DNA of 64,000 bases. Origin: Pseudonocardiales bacterium. Its GTDB lineage: Bacteria > Actinomycetota > Actinomycetes > Mycobacteriales > Pseudonocardiaceae. The notes below the pieces were generated by a model, which searched no databases, was not told the DNA's origin, and saw only the letters and a program-made list of their open reading frames with translations. The stretch is taken from positions 1-64,000 of the forward strand of contig JAFAWY010000058.1 in assembly GCA_019241525.1 (NCBI GenBank), written 5' to 3'. Each line of letters begins with the position of its first letter. The stretch's first letter is position 1. Below, piece by piece: positions 25,637 through 38,498 of the stretch. The position numbers and the translations under genes are program-made.

Positions 25637-26224
25637 TCAGCAGGCCACGAACAGATTCGCAGTCGGTGAGCTCGGCCCCAACCGCAGCGCCTCCCCCTGT
25701 CCCAGCAGCGGGTAGGACACCCACCAGCGCAGGCATCTCACCGGCAGCCCAGGCGGTGCGTCGGCCGGATTCTGCAGGCTGGTAAACGACATCAAGGCGA
25801 CGAGCCCGCCGCCAACCCGTGGCTCCAGGCGATGCACCACCATGCTGCTATCCAGCGTGGATCGGTACTGGGCGCGCCAAGCCGTCTCTCCCATGTCGCG
25901 GGCCCACTGCGGGATGACGGCACTGCGCCATAAGTTGTAATCACCCGCATTGATGCCGTCGAAATACGTCTGGAGAACTTTCCGGATCCGGTCGGCGTCG
26001 GGATGCAGCGCCACGTCTTCGGCGAGCATCACTGTGGGCGGCCCTGGCGCCGGTGGTCGGGGTGGAGCCTTTGTCTCGATCGAGCCACCATGCGAGCTGG
26101 TGTTACCCACCCCGGTAACCGGATGCTGACCACGCAGCAGGAAGCCCACTCCGGCTGCGCTGACCAAGACCACGATTGTCACCAGGACAGGGGTCCACCA
26201 GCGGGGAGCGACCGGCCGTGCCAC
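25637..26224 (-). CDS. Membrane-anchored hypothetical protein
   Basis: Encodes 195 aa: short basic N-terminus, one membrane helix (about 11-30, VLVTIVVLVSAAGVGFLLRG), a Pro-rich linker, then an extracytoplasmic domain whose start (RIRKVLQTYFDGINAGDYNLW) looks like the first helix of an NTF2/SnoaL-like fold. Such Mce-associated-like proteins are common in actinobacteria, but no exact family is recognised. The start is GTG at 26224. It shares the leftward direction with the DUF3145 gene upstream. Confidence 0.7.
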   Translation of the reverse strand: MARPVAPRWWTPVLVTIVVLVSAAGVGFLLRGQHPVTGVGNTSSHGGSIETKAPPRPPAPGPPTVMLAEDVALHPDADRIRKVLQTYFDGINAGDYNLWRSAVIPQWARDMGETAWRAQYRSTLDSSMVVHRLEPRVGGGLVALMSFTSLQNPADAPPGLPVRCLRWWVSYPLLGQGEALRLGPSSPTANLFVAC

Positions 26225-26285
26225 CCGGGCAGCCTACGCGCCCACCCCACCGCTCCCGGCATGGGAACATATCAGGGTATGGGGA

Positions 26286-26777
26286 TCAGCCGACTCGGTG
26301 AAGCCAGGTCACGGGCGCGCCGTCGGCGGCGCGGCGGAAGGGCTCCAGCGCGTCGTCCCACGCGGCGCCGAGCAGCTGGTCGAGCTGGTGAGCGAAGGAC
26401 TGAGCGTCACGCGCGGTAGCGGCCAGCGACCGGAGCTGGTCCTCACCGACCACGATGTCACCGTTGGCACTGGTACGGGATCGCCAGAGGCCTAGCCCGG
26501 GCACGAAGCAGAACCGCTCTCCATCCACCCCTGGACTGGCTTCCTCGGTCACTTCGAACCGCAGCATCGGCCATGCCCGCAATGCGATGACCAACGCTGC
26601 CGCAGTACCTGGCTTGCCAGCCCAGGCAGCTTCCGCGCGCAACTGCCCCGGCGCCGCAGCCTGCGCAGTCCACAGGAACTCCAACTTGGCCTGCAAGACG
26701 CCTGCCACCGCCCACTCGACATGCGGGCAGACCGCAGGCGGCGACGAGTGGACATAGATGATGCCACTAGTGCTCAT
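26286..26777 (-). CDS. DUF3145 family protein
   Basis: Encodes 163 aa. The opening (MSTSGIIYVHSSPPAVCPHV then EWAVAGVLQ) and the block DAQSFAHQLDQLLGAAWDD are typical of DUF3145, a family restricted to actinobacteria with no known function. No membrane segment. About 130 bases separate it from the subtilase gene upstream, and 61 from the next gene downstream. Confidence 0.88.
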   Translation of the reverse strand: MSTSGIIYVHSSPPAVCPHVEWAVAGVLQAKLEFLWTAQAAAPGQLRAEAAWAGKPGTAAALVIALRAWPMLRFEVTEEASPGVDGERFCFVPGLGLWRSRTSANGDIVVGEDQLRSLAATARDAQSFAHQLDQLLGAAWDDALEPFRRAADGAPVTWLHRVG

Positions 26778-26908
26778 GTGGTGCCTCCGCTGATCGACGA
26801 GGAGCGTCTTCCCCTACGTCCTCATGATCATCGGCCACGCACCGTTACCCATTGTGCCCGCCCCACCGCCGGTGCGCCAGCGAGGAAGCGTGTGTCGCGC
26901 GCGGAGGT

Positions 26909-28402
26909 TTAGTGGCCATGGGCCCCCAGCGCTTCTGAAGCGCGCACCGTGTCAACCAAGCCGGTGCCCTTATCGAACGACGTCGTGTACCCACCGACCT
27001 GCTGGTACGGCGCACCGTTGGAATAATGTAGGGCGGTCGACTTCAGCACTTTCTCAATCTGGGCCGGTGTCGCGGCGGGGTCGGCTTGGAACAGCAACGC
27101 CACGATACCGGTAATCTGCGGTGCAGCCATCGACGTCCCGCTGAGCGTGTTGTAACTACCCACGTCGATTATTCCGGGGCCGCTTTGCGGCTTGAGCCCG
27201 GTGGAGCAGATCGGTAGGTAAGCCCGGCAAGCACCGACGATGTTCTCACCTGGCGCGGAGATGTCTGGCCAGGTCGAGGGGTCGGTCTTCGCGCCGCGAG
27301 AAGAGAACTTCGACACCGGGCCGGTGCGCGTGCCAGTGCCTTCGTCGTTATAAGAGGCCACTGAAATGATCCCACCGGTCGGGTCCTGGGCCGGGGGGTT
27401 CGTCAGACTTTTCGAGCCGTCTCCCCCGTCGTTGCCCGCAGCCCACACCATGACCACGCCTTCTTTGATCAATTGGCGCTGAAGCTTGACGGTTGATGAA
27501 TTCGGATCGAACTTGCCCCCGCCCTGGGGGCCATAGGAATTATTGACCACCCTGATCGGCGGGCATAGTGAAAGCGGTACTGCGTCGCCACACGGTTTGG
27601 CGTGGTGCTCAAGCACCCAGTTCAACGCCGAGTCGGCACTGAGGATCACCACTGCGGAACCGGTGGACAACGAGACAATACTGGCGCCGGGCGCTGCACC
27701 GGAGACCTTGGTGCCATCGTTGAGCGCGACGAGGCGACCCGCGGCAATGCTGGAGACGTGGCTGCCGTGACCGCCGAGGGACAACGTGTCGGTGTCGACG
27801 CTCCTCGGCATGTCCACGATGCAGTTCGTATCGGGGTTGGACTCGTCGAGGCACACGCTCTTCAGGCTGCGCACGACCTTGTCCCCGGCGAACGCGGGAT
27901 GGGTAGGATCGATGCCGGAATCAATGATCGCAACGCTGACCCCGGTGCCATCCAACGCAGCGCCGTTTGCGCCGGTCAGGGTCTGCTGGGCCTCGAAGCC
28001 ACGGGTGGCTAGCAAAGACGTGGAGCGGATGGCCTTCTGGGTGGGGACCGCGTCTGTCGCGTAAGACGCGAGAGGCTGATCGCCCTCGAGGTAGGTGACT
28101 CCAGGTTGGGTGCGGGCCGCTTCGACCTGTTGCTTGGTCCCTGACGCCACCACTACCCCGATCTTGCGGAAGGTAGCGACCTGACGCATCCCGGTGGCGG
28201 CGACCGCCCGTTGGGCGTCCGCAAGGGTGGTCCCATGCACCATTACGGGTAATTGACCGGTTACCGCGGACAGCAACTGACTCGCCAGCGACGGTGACAA
28301 CGGAACCAGCGCCGGTTCCGCACTCGCCGGCATGGCAGCCAACGAACCTCCCGCGATCAGGCCGCCGACCAGGAACCCAGCCAGCAAACCCCGTCGAGGC
28401 AT
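26909..28402 (-). CDS. Secreted S8 (subtilisin-like) serine protease
   Basis: Encodes 497 aa. The N-terminal signal peptide MPRRGLLAGFLVGGLIAGGS ends AMPASA, a signal-peptidase I site before EPALV. An inhibitor-like propeptide follows (about 45-110, including GVTYLEGDQ). The catalytic triad is Asp in IIDSGIDPTHP, His in GGHGSHVSSIAAG and Ser in GTSMAAPQITG, with oxyanion Asn in WAAGNDGG. I chose ATG 28402 since GGGAGGGG lies 3 bases upstream; the frame to 28471 lacks a signal. No C-terminal membrane anchor is seen, so it is not a mycosin. Probably a secreted peptidase. The 282 bases upstream hold no gene I can support. Confidence 0.92.
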   Translation of the reverse strand: MPRRGLLAGFLVGGLIAGGSLAAMPASAEPALVPLSPSLASQLLSAVTGQLPVMVHGTTLADAQRAVAATGMRQVATFRKIGVVVASGTKQQVEAARTQPGVTYLEGDQPLASYATDAVPTQKAIRSTSLLATRGFEAQQTLTGANGAALDGTGVSVAIIDSGIDPTHPAFAGDKVVRSLKSVCLDESNPDTNCIVDMPRSVDTDTLSLGGHGSHVSSIAAGRLVALNDGTKVSGAAPGASIVSLSTGSAVVILSADSALNWVLEHHAKPCGDAVPLSLCPPIRVVNNSYGPQGGGKFDPNSSTVKLQRQLIKEGVVMVWAAGNDGGDGSKSLTNPPAQDPTGGIISVASYNDEGTGTRTGPVSKFSSRGAKTDPSTWPDISAPGENIVGACRAYLPICSTGLKPQSGPGIIDVGSYNTLSGTSMAAPQITGIVALLFQADPAATPAQIEKVLKSTALHYSNGAPYQQVGGYTTSFDKGTGLVDTVRASEALGAHGH

Positions 28403-28684
28403 GAGCCCCTCCCTATTCAGCACTCCGAGACGCACAGTAATTAGTGAACACGCAGCGCGCACGGACGTCAACGCTCCGCAATCATCTGGAGCTCGCTGGC
28501 CGGCTCGTCAGCTATAGATCGAGACGCCTGTGTGCCGGATCGGTTGCGTCCGGTGCACGGGCAACCACGGTAATTACGCCGTTCAGCTCAACGACCGACC
28601 GCCGGGCGGCCTACACCCGTGTGGGCACCATCCTCACAGCCATAACTACGCACAGCAGCAGGCCGACGATGTCGAGCCTTGTTG

Positions 28685-30817
28685 TCAGGCCTCCGTACTG
28701 ATGTCGCACAGCGGATGGCACGCCCGCAGGAGGTGCTCGATCTGCTCGGGAGCCCCAGGTGGGGCGAACAAGGAGCCCTGGCCAGTGTCGCACCCAGCCG
28801 TGCGGAATCGCCCAAACTGCTCGGGTGTCTCAATACCCTCCGCAGTAACCGTCAAGCCCAGGGCGTGGGCCAGGTCCGCCAACGCCGCCACGATCCGTTG
28901 ATCCACCAGAGCAGAGGGAGACTGCAAACCTTCCGCGAACGAACCGGCCAGTTTAAGTTCGTGCAGCGGCAGCCGGCGTAGGTCGGGAATGTTCCAGTAG
29001 CCGGTGCCGAAGTCGTCAAGAGCGATACGCACACCCATGCCATGCAGTTTCGTCAGCACCGTCAGCGGCCCGTCCGCGTCGCTCAGCAGAGCCTGCTCGG
29101 TGAGCTCAAGTTGCAGGCTGGCAGGCTCGAGGTGGTTATCCGCCAGGATCTCGGTGATGTCGGCAACCAGCGCCGGCTCGTGAAGCTGCCGGGGTGCGAG
29201 GTTGACGCTGACGAACGGCGCAGCAGCGCCGAAGCTGTCCCCCCACGCCCGCGCCTGCTCGCAGGCCTGGCCCAGCACCCACCGTCCGAGCTGCACGATG
29301 GAGCCGCTTTCCTCGGCAAGGTCGATGAAGCGCTCCGGGCCGAGCACGCCGAAGGTCGGATGACGCCACCGCACCAGCGCCTCTACGCCGATCAACGAGC
29401 GATCTTGGAGCCGGAACAGCGGTTGGTACTCGACAAAGAATTCGTCGCGCTCGATTGCAGCGAGCATCGTCGCGGACAGGGTGAAGCGAAGCACTTCGCT
29501 GTCGTTGCGAATCCGGTCGAAGATCGCGTAGCGAGCCTTGCCATCCGCCTTCGCCCGGTACATGGTGATGTCTGCGGCCTGCAGCAGATCCTCAGGATTG
29601 GTGTCGACCACGGGCCGCTCCACGACACCGATGCTCGCCGTGACCCTCAGCTGGTGTTTACCGACTCGAATCGGTTCTGCCATGGCGGCCAGCACCCGAT
29701 CGGCCAGCGTGACCACGTCCTGCTCTCCCGCCGTGCCCTCCACGACAATCACGAATTCGTCGCCACCCATTCGCGCCACCAGCTCTCCTGCGCAACAGCA
29801 GCGCGTCAGCCGGGCCGCGACAGTCTTCAACAATTGATCGCCGACGTGGTGTCCCAGGCTGTCATTGACCACTTTGAACCCGTCGAGGTCCAAAAAACAC
29901 AATCCAACCCGGCGCCCGACGGCCGACTCAGCAAATATCTGAGCCAGCCGTTCGGTCACCAATTGGCGGTTGGCCAGCAATGTCAGCGGGTCGTGGTAGG
30001 CTTGGTGCTCCAGTTTGGCCTGCAAGAGACGCCGTTCGGACACGTCCTCCAACATTGCTACCTGGTATGCAGGTTCGTTGTTCTCATCGCGTACCAGCGA
30101 CACCGTCAAATTCGTCCAAATCTCCCCACCGTCGGATCGGTAGAAACGCTTCTCCATCCGGAAGTGGTCACGCCCACCACGAATCAGTTCCGCATAGGTC
30201 TGCCACACGCTGGAAGCGTCTTCTGGGTGAACCATCGCACTGACGTTGAGCCGGGTGAATTCTTCGAGACTGTATCCGAACATCCGCTGCAACGCCGGAT
30301 TGGCATCGGTGATGTTGCCTGCTAAATCGCCGATCCCGATACCGATTGCCGCTTCAGTGAACATCGCGCGGAACTTGGTCTCGCTGGCCGCGAGAGCCTG
30401 TTCAGCCTGCCTACGCGCGCGGAGCCCGGCGCGATAGACCGCATCTTGTTCATCAAGGCTGCGTTCACGCAGCGCACCGGCGTAGCCAGCGGCCATGCTG
30501 GCGGCGAGCTGAGCAACCCGGCGGGGTACGTCGGTGCAGTGCGGATTTGAGCCCAGTAGGCCGGGCAACTCTTCAGAGATGAGGGCCAGAGTGCCCCTGA
30601 GCGTCTCGGTGCCGGTGAAATGTGCCGCGACCATATCGACGCCGATCTGGCGACCGACCGAGGGATCGAACTCTTCGGCCAGCGTTGCATCGACTAGTCG
30701 CTGGGTAAGTCCGAGCAGGTGCTTGGCGAGCACGCGGCGTCCCATCGACACGTAACTGGTGCCGACGATCGCCTCGGCCCAACGCCGGGCGAACGCCTCG
30801 TGATCGGCCGCGGTCAT
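28685..30817 (-). CDS. PAS-GGDEF-EAL cyclic-di-GMP turnover protein
   Basis: Encodes 710 aa: a helical N-terminal domain (1-130), a coiled linker, PAS sensor (about 145-262), GGDEF (about 270-430) and EAL (about 450-700). GGDEF is intact (MGGDEF at 350-355), so it may make c-di-GMP; no RxxD inhibitory site precedes it. EAL motifs are mostly intact (VEALVRW, ELTEQ, DDFGTG, AEGIET), but the usual KID reads KLA at LKLAGSF, removing an Asp that normally helps bind metal. Hydrolysis could therefore be weakened. The architecture resembles Streptomyces Rmd/Cdg proteins. Start ATG 30817 overlaps the methyltransferase stop (ATGA). Confidence 0.9.
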   Translation of the reverse strand: MTAADHEAFARRWAEAIVGTSYVSMGRRVLAKHLLGLTQRLVDATLAEEFDPSVGRQIGVDMVAAHFTGTETLRGTLALISEELPGLLGSNPHCTDVPRRVAQLAASMAAGYAGALRERSLDEQDAVYRAGLRARRQAEQALAASETKFRAMFTEAAIGIGIGDLAGNITDANPALQRMFGYSLEEFTRLNVSAMVHPEDASSVWQTYAELIRGGRDHFRMEKRFYRSDGGEIWTNLTVSLVRDENNEPAYQVAMLEDVSERRLLQAKLEHQAYHDPLTLLANRQLVTERLAQIFAESAVGRRVGLCFLDLDGFKVVNDSLGHHVGDQLLKTVAARLTRCCCAGELVARMGGDEFVIVVEGTAGEQDVVTLADRVLAAMAEPIRVGKHQLRVTASIGVVERPVVDTNPEDLLQAADITMYRAKADGKARYAIFDRIRNDSEVLRFTLSATMLAAIERDEFFVEYQPLFRLQDRSLIGVEALVRWRHPTFGVLGPERFIDLAEESGSIVQLGRWVLGQACEQARAWGDSFGAAAPFVSVNLAPRQLHEPALVADITEILADNHLEPASLQLELTEQALLSDADGPLTVLTKLHGMGVRIALDDFGTGYWNIPDLRRLPLHELKLAGSFAEGLQSPSALVDQRIVAALADLAHALGLTVTAEGIETPEQFGRFRTAGCDTGQGSLFAPPGAPEQIEHLLRACHPLCDISTEA

Positions 30818-31620
30818 GGTCGCCGGCCCACTACCGCGTAGCCGGTGAACCGCTCGGGATGATCGTCGACGTCGGCCGGCGAGTCCGGACGCCACAGCGG
30901 CATGAACACCACCCCGGGTGGTACCAGCTCAAAACCGTCGAGCAACGTCTCGATCTCTCGCCGAGAGCGCATAGTCAGCGGCGCACCGGCGCGTCGGTAA
31001 AGCTCGATATGCGGGCCGGCCTGGTCGGGGCGCCCCTCGTGAGTGGCGTGCGAGACGGCGAGATAACTGCCCGATGGCATCATCTTGCGGTATTGAGCAA
31101 CGACATTGGCCGGATCCGCCTCATCCGGAACGAAATGCAGCATCGCGACCATGAGCACGCCGATCGGCTTGCTGAGATCGAGCAACCGCCCCGCCCGGGG
31201 GTCATCGAAGATCGCGGCCACATCCCGCAGGTCGGCCTGGACGATGTCAGCGAACGGATTTCCGGCCAGCATGGCGCGGCTATGCGCGACGGCTACCGGG
31301 TCAATATCCACGTACACGACTCGGCACTGGGACGAGACAGCCTGGGCAACCTCGTGCACGTTGCCCTCGGTGGGAATACCTGATCCGATGTCCAAGAATT
31401 GGGTGATGCCCTGTTTGACCAGGTAGCGCACCGAGCGGCGGAGAAACGCCCGGTTAGCCTGCATGATCAACGGTAGATCCGGCCACAGTTCAATGGCCTT
31501 ACGGGCCATCTGCCGATCGACCGTGAAGTTATGCGACCCGCCGAGGTAGTAGTCGTAGACGCGGGCCGGGCTAGCATGCTCGATGTCGATGTCGTCCGAT
31601 GCCCAGCTCGGCAGGTCCAC
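30814..31620 (-). CDS. SAM-dependent methyltransferase, DUF574 type
   Basis: Encodes 268 aa. The family start IDIEHASPARVYDYYLGGSH, then NFTVDR, then the SAM-binding loop FLDIGSGIPTEGNVHEVAQ and acidic motif VVYVDIDPVAV identify the actinobacteria-specific Methyltransf_19 (DUF574) family; substrate unknown. Start GTG 31620 has AGGGAGGG upstream. The gene is translationally coupled to the c-di-GMP protein, so the two may act in one regulatory pathway. Confidence 0.88.
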   Translation of the reverse strand: MDLPSWASDDIDIEHASPARVYDYYLGGSHNFTVDRQMARKAIELWPDLPLIMQANRAFLRRSVRYLVKQGITQFLDIGSGIPTEGNVHEVAQAVSSQCRVVYVDIDPVAVAHSRAMLAGNPFADIVQADLRDVAAIFDDPRAGRLLDLSKPIGVLMVAMLHFVPDEADPANVVAQYRKMMPSGSYLAVSHATHEGRPDQAGPHIELYRRAGAPLTMRSRREIETLLDGFELVPPGVVFMPLWRPDSPADVDDHPERFTGYAVVGRRP

Positions 31621-31811
31621 CGGTCACCCTCCCTGCTGATGTCGACGAGTTGGATGCCGAACAGCCGCACACCGCATACACGAACTTACTCCCCGAGTTC
31701 TCAATAACAGACCGGAAACGGTCCGTGCAAGACTGCATGCCTGTCCGTTGGCCGTTTCTTGATACTGCCCGGGTGGTGAACGTCAGGTGTACACCGTGGG
31801 AAGATCGGCGA

Positions 31812-33874
<2,063 letters not shown>

Positions 33875-33879
33875 GCGCC

Positions 33880-35079
33880 ATGGCCTTTTACCGGCAGGCG
33901 GGCGACATTCCCCGCAAGCGACACACCCAGCACCGCCGCCCCGACGGCAGCCTCTACTACGAGGAATTGATGGGTACTGAAGGCTTCTCCTCGGACTCCT
34001 CACTGCTGTACCACGAGCAGATTCCCTCGGCCATCATCGATGCCCGGTCCTGGAAGCTGCCTGAGCACGCCACCGTGCCCAATGAACCACTGGTACCCCG
34101 CCACCTGCGGCTGCATGAGCTCTTCACCGAGCAAGAAGGGAGACGCTGCGACGCGGTGACCAGCCGGCGGCTGGTGCTCGGCAATGTTGATGTACGGATC
34201 TTCTACGTGGTCGCCGGCGTCGCCTCACCGCTGTACCGCAACGCTCTGGGTGACGAGTGCGTCTTCGTCGAGTCAGGCTCGGCAGCGGTGCACACGGTAT
34301 TCGGAGCGCTGGAGGTGGCCACAGGCGACTACGTCATGCTGCCTCGCGGCACCACTCACCAATGGGTACCCGGCCCGGATGAGCTGCTACGCGCGTACTG
34401 CATCGAAGCGAGCAGCCACATCACTCCGCCACCCCGTTACCTGTCCAGATTCGGGCAGTTCCTGGAACACTCCCCGTACTGCGAGCGAGACCTGCGAGGT
34501 CCTGGCCTGCCGGAGGTAGTCCAGGAAGCCGACGTGGAGGTCCTGGTCAAGCACCGCGGAGCACACGGGCCCACCGGTACCGCCTACACCTACCCGCGGC
34601 ATCCGTTCGACGTGGTGGGCTGGGATGGGTGCCTGTACCCGTACGCGCTCAATATCGCCGACTTCGAGCCGATCACCGGCCGCATCCATCAGCCACCTCC
34701 GGTACATCAGGTCTTCGCCGGCAGCGGGTTTGTGATCTGCAATTTCGTGCCGCGTAAGGTCGACTATCACCCGTTGTCGGTGCCGGTGCCGTACTACCAC
34801 TCCAACGTCGATTCCGATGAGGTCATGTTTTACTGCGGTGGGAACTACGAGGCCCGTAAGGGCAGCGGGATCGGTCCCGGCTCGATCTCCGTGCATCCCG
34901 GTGGCCACTCGCACGGCCCCCAGCCCGGCGCGATCGAACGGAGCCTCGGAGCCGAGTTCTTCGACGAGCTGGCCGTCATGGTGGATACGTTCCGCCCTGT
35001 GGAGCTGGGTGAGGGTGGGCTCGCGTGCGAGGACCGGACGTACCCGTGGAGCTGGTCCGGGCGAGGTCCGGACCGGTGA
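33880..35079 (+). CDS. hmgA: Homogentisate 1,2-dioxygenase
   Basis: Encodes 399 aa. It opens the homogentisate ring to maleylacetoacetate. The sequence has the family segments MAFYRQAGDIPRKRHTQHR, GDYVMLPRGTTHQW and YYHSNVDSDEVMFYCGGNY, with the Fe-binding His/Glu set in the C-terminal cupin (HPGGHSHGPQPG). It follows hppD by 5 bases and overlaps fahA by 4 bases (GTGA). A separate maleylacetoacetate isomerase is absent from this locus. Confidence 0.93.
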   Translation: MAFYRQAGDIPRKRHTQHRRPDGSLYYEELMGTEGFSSDSSLLYHEQIPSAIIDARSWKLPEHATVPNEPLVPRHLRLHELFTEQEGRRCDAVTSRRLVLGNVDVRIFYVVAGVASPLYRNALGDECVFVESGSAAVHTVFGALEVATGDYVMLPRGTTHQWVPGPDELLRAYCIEASSHITPPPRYLSRFGQFLEHSPYCERDLRGPGLPEVVQEADVEVLVKHRGAHGPTGTAYTYPRHPFDVVGWDGCLYPYALNIADFEPITGRIHQPPPVHQVFAGSGFVICNFVPRKVDYHPLSVPVPYYHSNVDSDEVMFYCGGNYEARKGSGIGPGSISVHPGGHSHGPQPGAIERSLGAEFFDELAVMVDTFRPVELGEGGLACEDRTYPWSWSGRGPDR

Positions 35080-36326
35080 GCAACTCGACTGTCACCGGCA
35101 AGACTGCGACCAGCTGGACCGGGGTAGCCGCCAACCATCCCTTCGGGGTCCACACCCTGCCCTACGGTGTCTTCACCGATGCCGCGCGCGAGCAGCCGCG
35201 GGTGGGCGTAGCCGTAGGTGACGCCATCCTGGACCTCACTGCCGCCGCCGCGGCCCTGCTGCCTGAACATCTCACGCTGTTCGGCAGTGGCACTCTCGAC
35301 CCCTTGCTGGCCGCCGGCCGCCGTACCTGGACTGCAGTCCGAGCCGCGCTGACCGAGTGGCTGACCGACGACAGGTACGCCGACGTACTGGCACCCCTTC
35401 TCATTCCGGCCACCGCCGCTGCAATGCGGTTACCGTTCACGGTCGCCGACTATGTCGACTTCTATTCCTGCGAGCAGCACGCAACGAATGTCGGGCAGAT
35501 CTTGCGGCCCGATCAACCCGCGTTACCGGCGAACTGGCGTCACCTGCCGGCTGGCTATCACGGGCGGGCCGGCACGGTGGTGGTGTCCGGGACGCCGATC
35601 TACCGGCCACCGGGTCAACGGCGCCTCCCAGACGGCACCATCATCTTCGCGCCCTCAAGCGCGCTGGACTTCGAAGCCGAAGTCGGCTTTGTCGTCGGCG
35701 CGCCGCCGGTATCCGGCCGGCCGGCACCGGTGACCGATTTCGCGAACCACGTTTTTGGGTTATGCATGGTCAACGATTGGTCAGCTCGTGACATTCAGGC
35801 GTGGGAATACCTTCCGCTCGGGCCCTTCCTCGGCAAGTCATTCGCCACCTCGATCTCCCCGTGGGTGATCCCGCTCGATGCCCTGGCCAGTGCTCGTATC
35901 CAACCTCCGCCCCGCAATCCGTGCCCGCTGCCCTACCTCGATGACAGCCGCGCCGAGCCGTGGGGGCTGAATATCACGCTGGAGGTGCGGCTTAACGATC
36001 ACCTGGTGTCTCGCCCACCGTTCGCCGGGATGTACTGGACAGCCGCGCAGCAGCTGGCCCACCTGACGAGCAACGGCGCCTGCGTGCGCACCGGCGACCT
36101 GTTTGCGTCGGGCACGGTCAGCGGGCCTGCTCCGAACCAGTGGGGTTCGCTACTCGAACTCAGCTGGAACGGCTCATCGTCCCTGGCTCTCACCGACGGC
36201 ACCACCCGTAGTTTTCTGGCCGATGGCGACGAAGTATCGATCACCGGGACCGCGCCGGGACCCGCGGGCAGCACCATCGGCCTGGGTGAGGTGCGCGGAC
36301 AAGTTCACGCACTCGTGCACGCATAA
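35076..36326 (+). CDS. fahA: Fumarylacetoacetase
   Basis: Encodes 416 aa. It hydrolyses fumarylacetoacetate to fumarate and acetoacetate, ending the pathway. Motifs [47 protein letters not shown] and [15 protein letters not shown] carry the Asp/Glu metal ligands and catalytic His of the family. GTG 35076 overlaps the hmgA TGA; a longer frame from 35025 would start inside hmgA. Confidence 0.94.
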   Translation: MSNSTVTGKTATSWTGVAANHPFGVHTLPYGVFTDAAREQPRVGVAVGDAILDLTAAAAALLPEHLTLFGSGTLDPLLAAGRRTWTAVRAALTEWLTDDRYADVLAPLLIPATAAAMRLPFTVADYVDFYSCEQHATNVGQILRPDQPALPANWRHLPAGYHGRAGTVVVSGTPIYRPPGQRRLPDGTIIFAPSSALDFEAEVGFVVGAPPVSGRPAPVTDFANHVFGLCMVNDWSARDIQAWEYLPLGPFLGKSFATSISPWVIPLDALASARIQPPPRNPCPLPYLDDSRAEPWGLNITLEVRLNDHLVSRPPFAGMYWTAAQQLAHLTSNGACVRTGDLFASGTVSGPAPNQWGSLLELSWNGSSSLALTDGTTRSFLADGDEVSITGTAPGPAGSTIGLGEVRGQVHALVHA

Positions 36327-36328
36327 CC

Positions 36329-38494
<2,166 letters not shown>

Positions 38495-38498
38495 CGCC

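Noticed and set aside
28403-28684. Small genes between the subtilase and the GGDEF-EAL gene
   Set aside because: The frames there are short, Arg/Ser-rich and without ribosome-binding sites.
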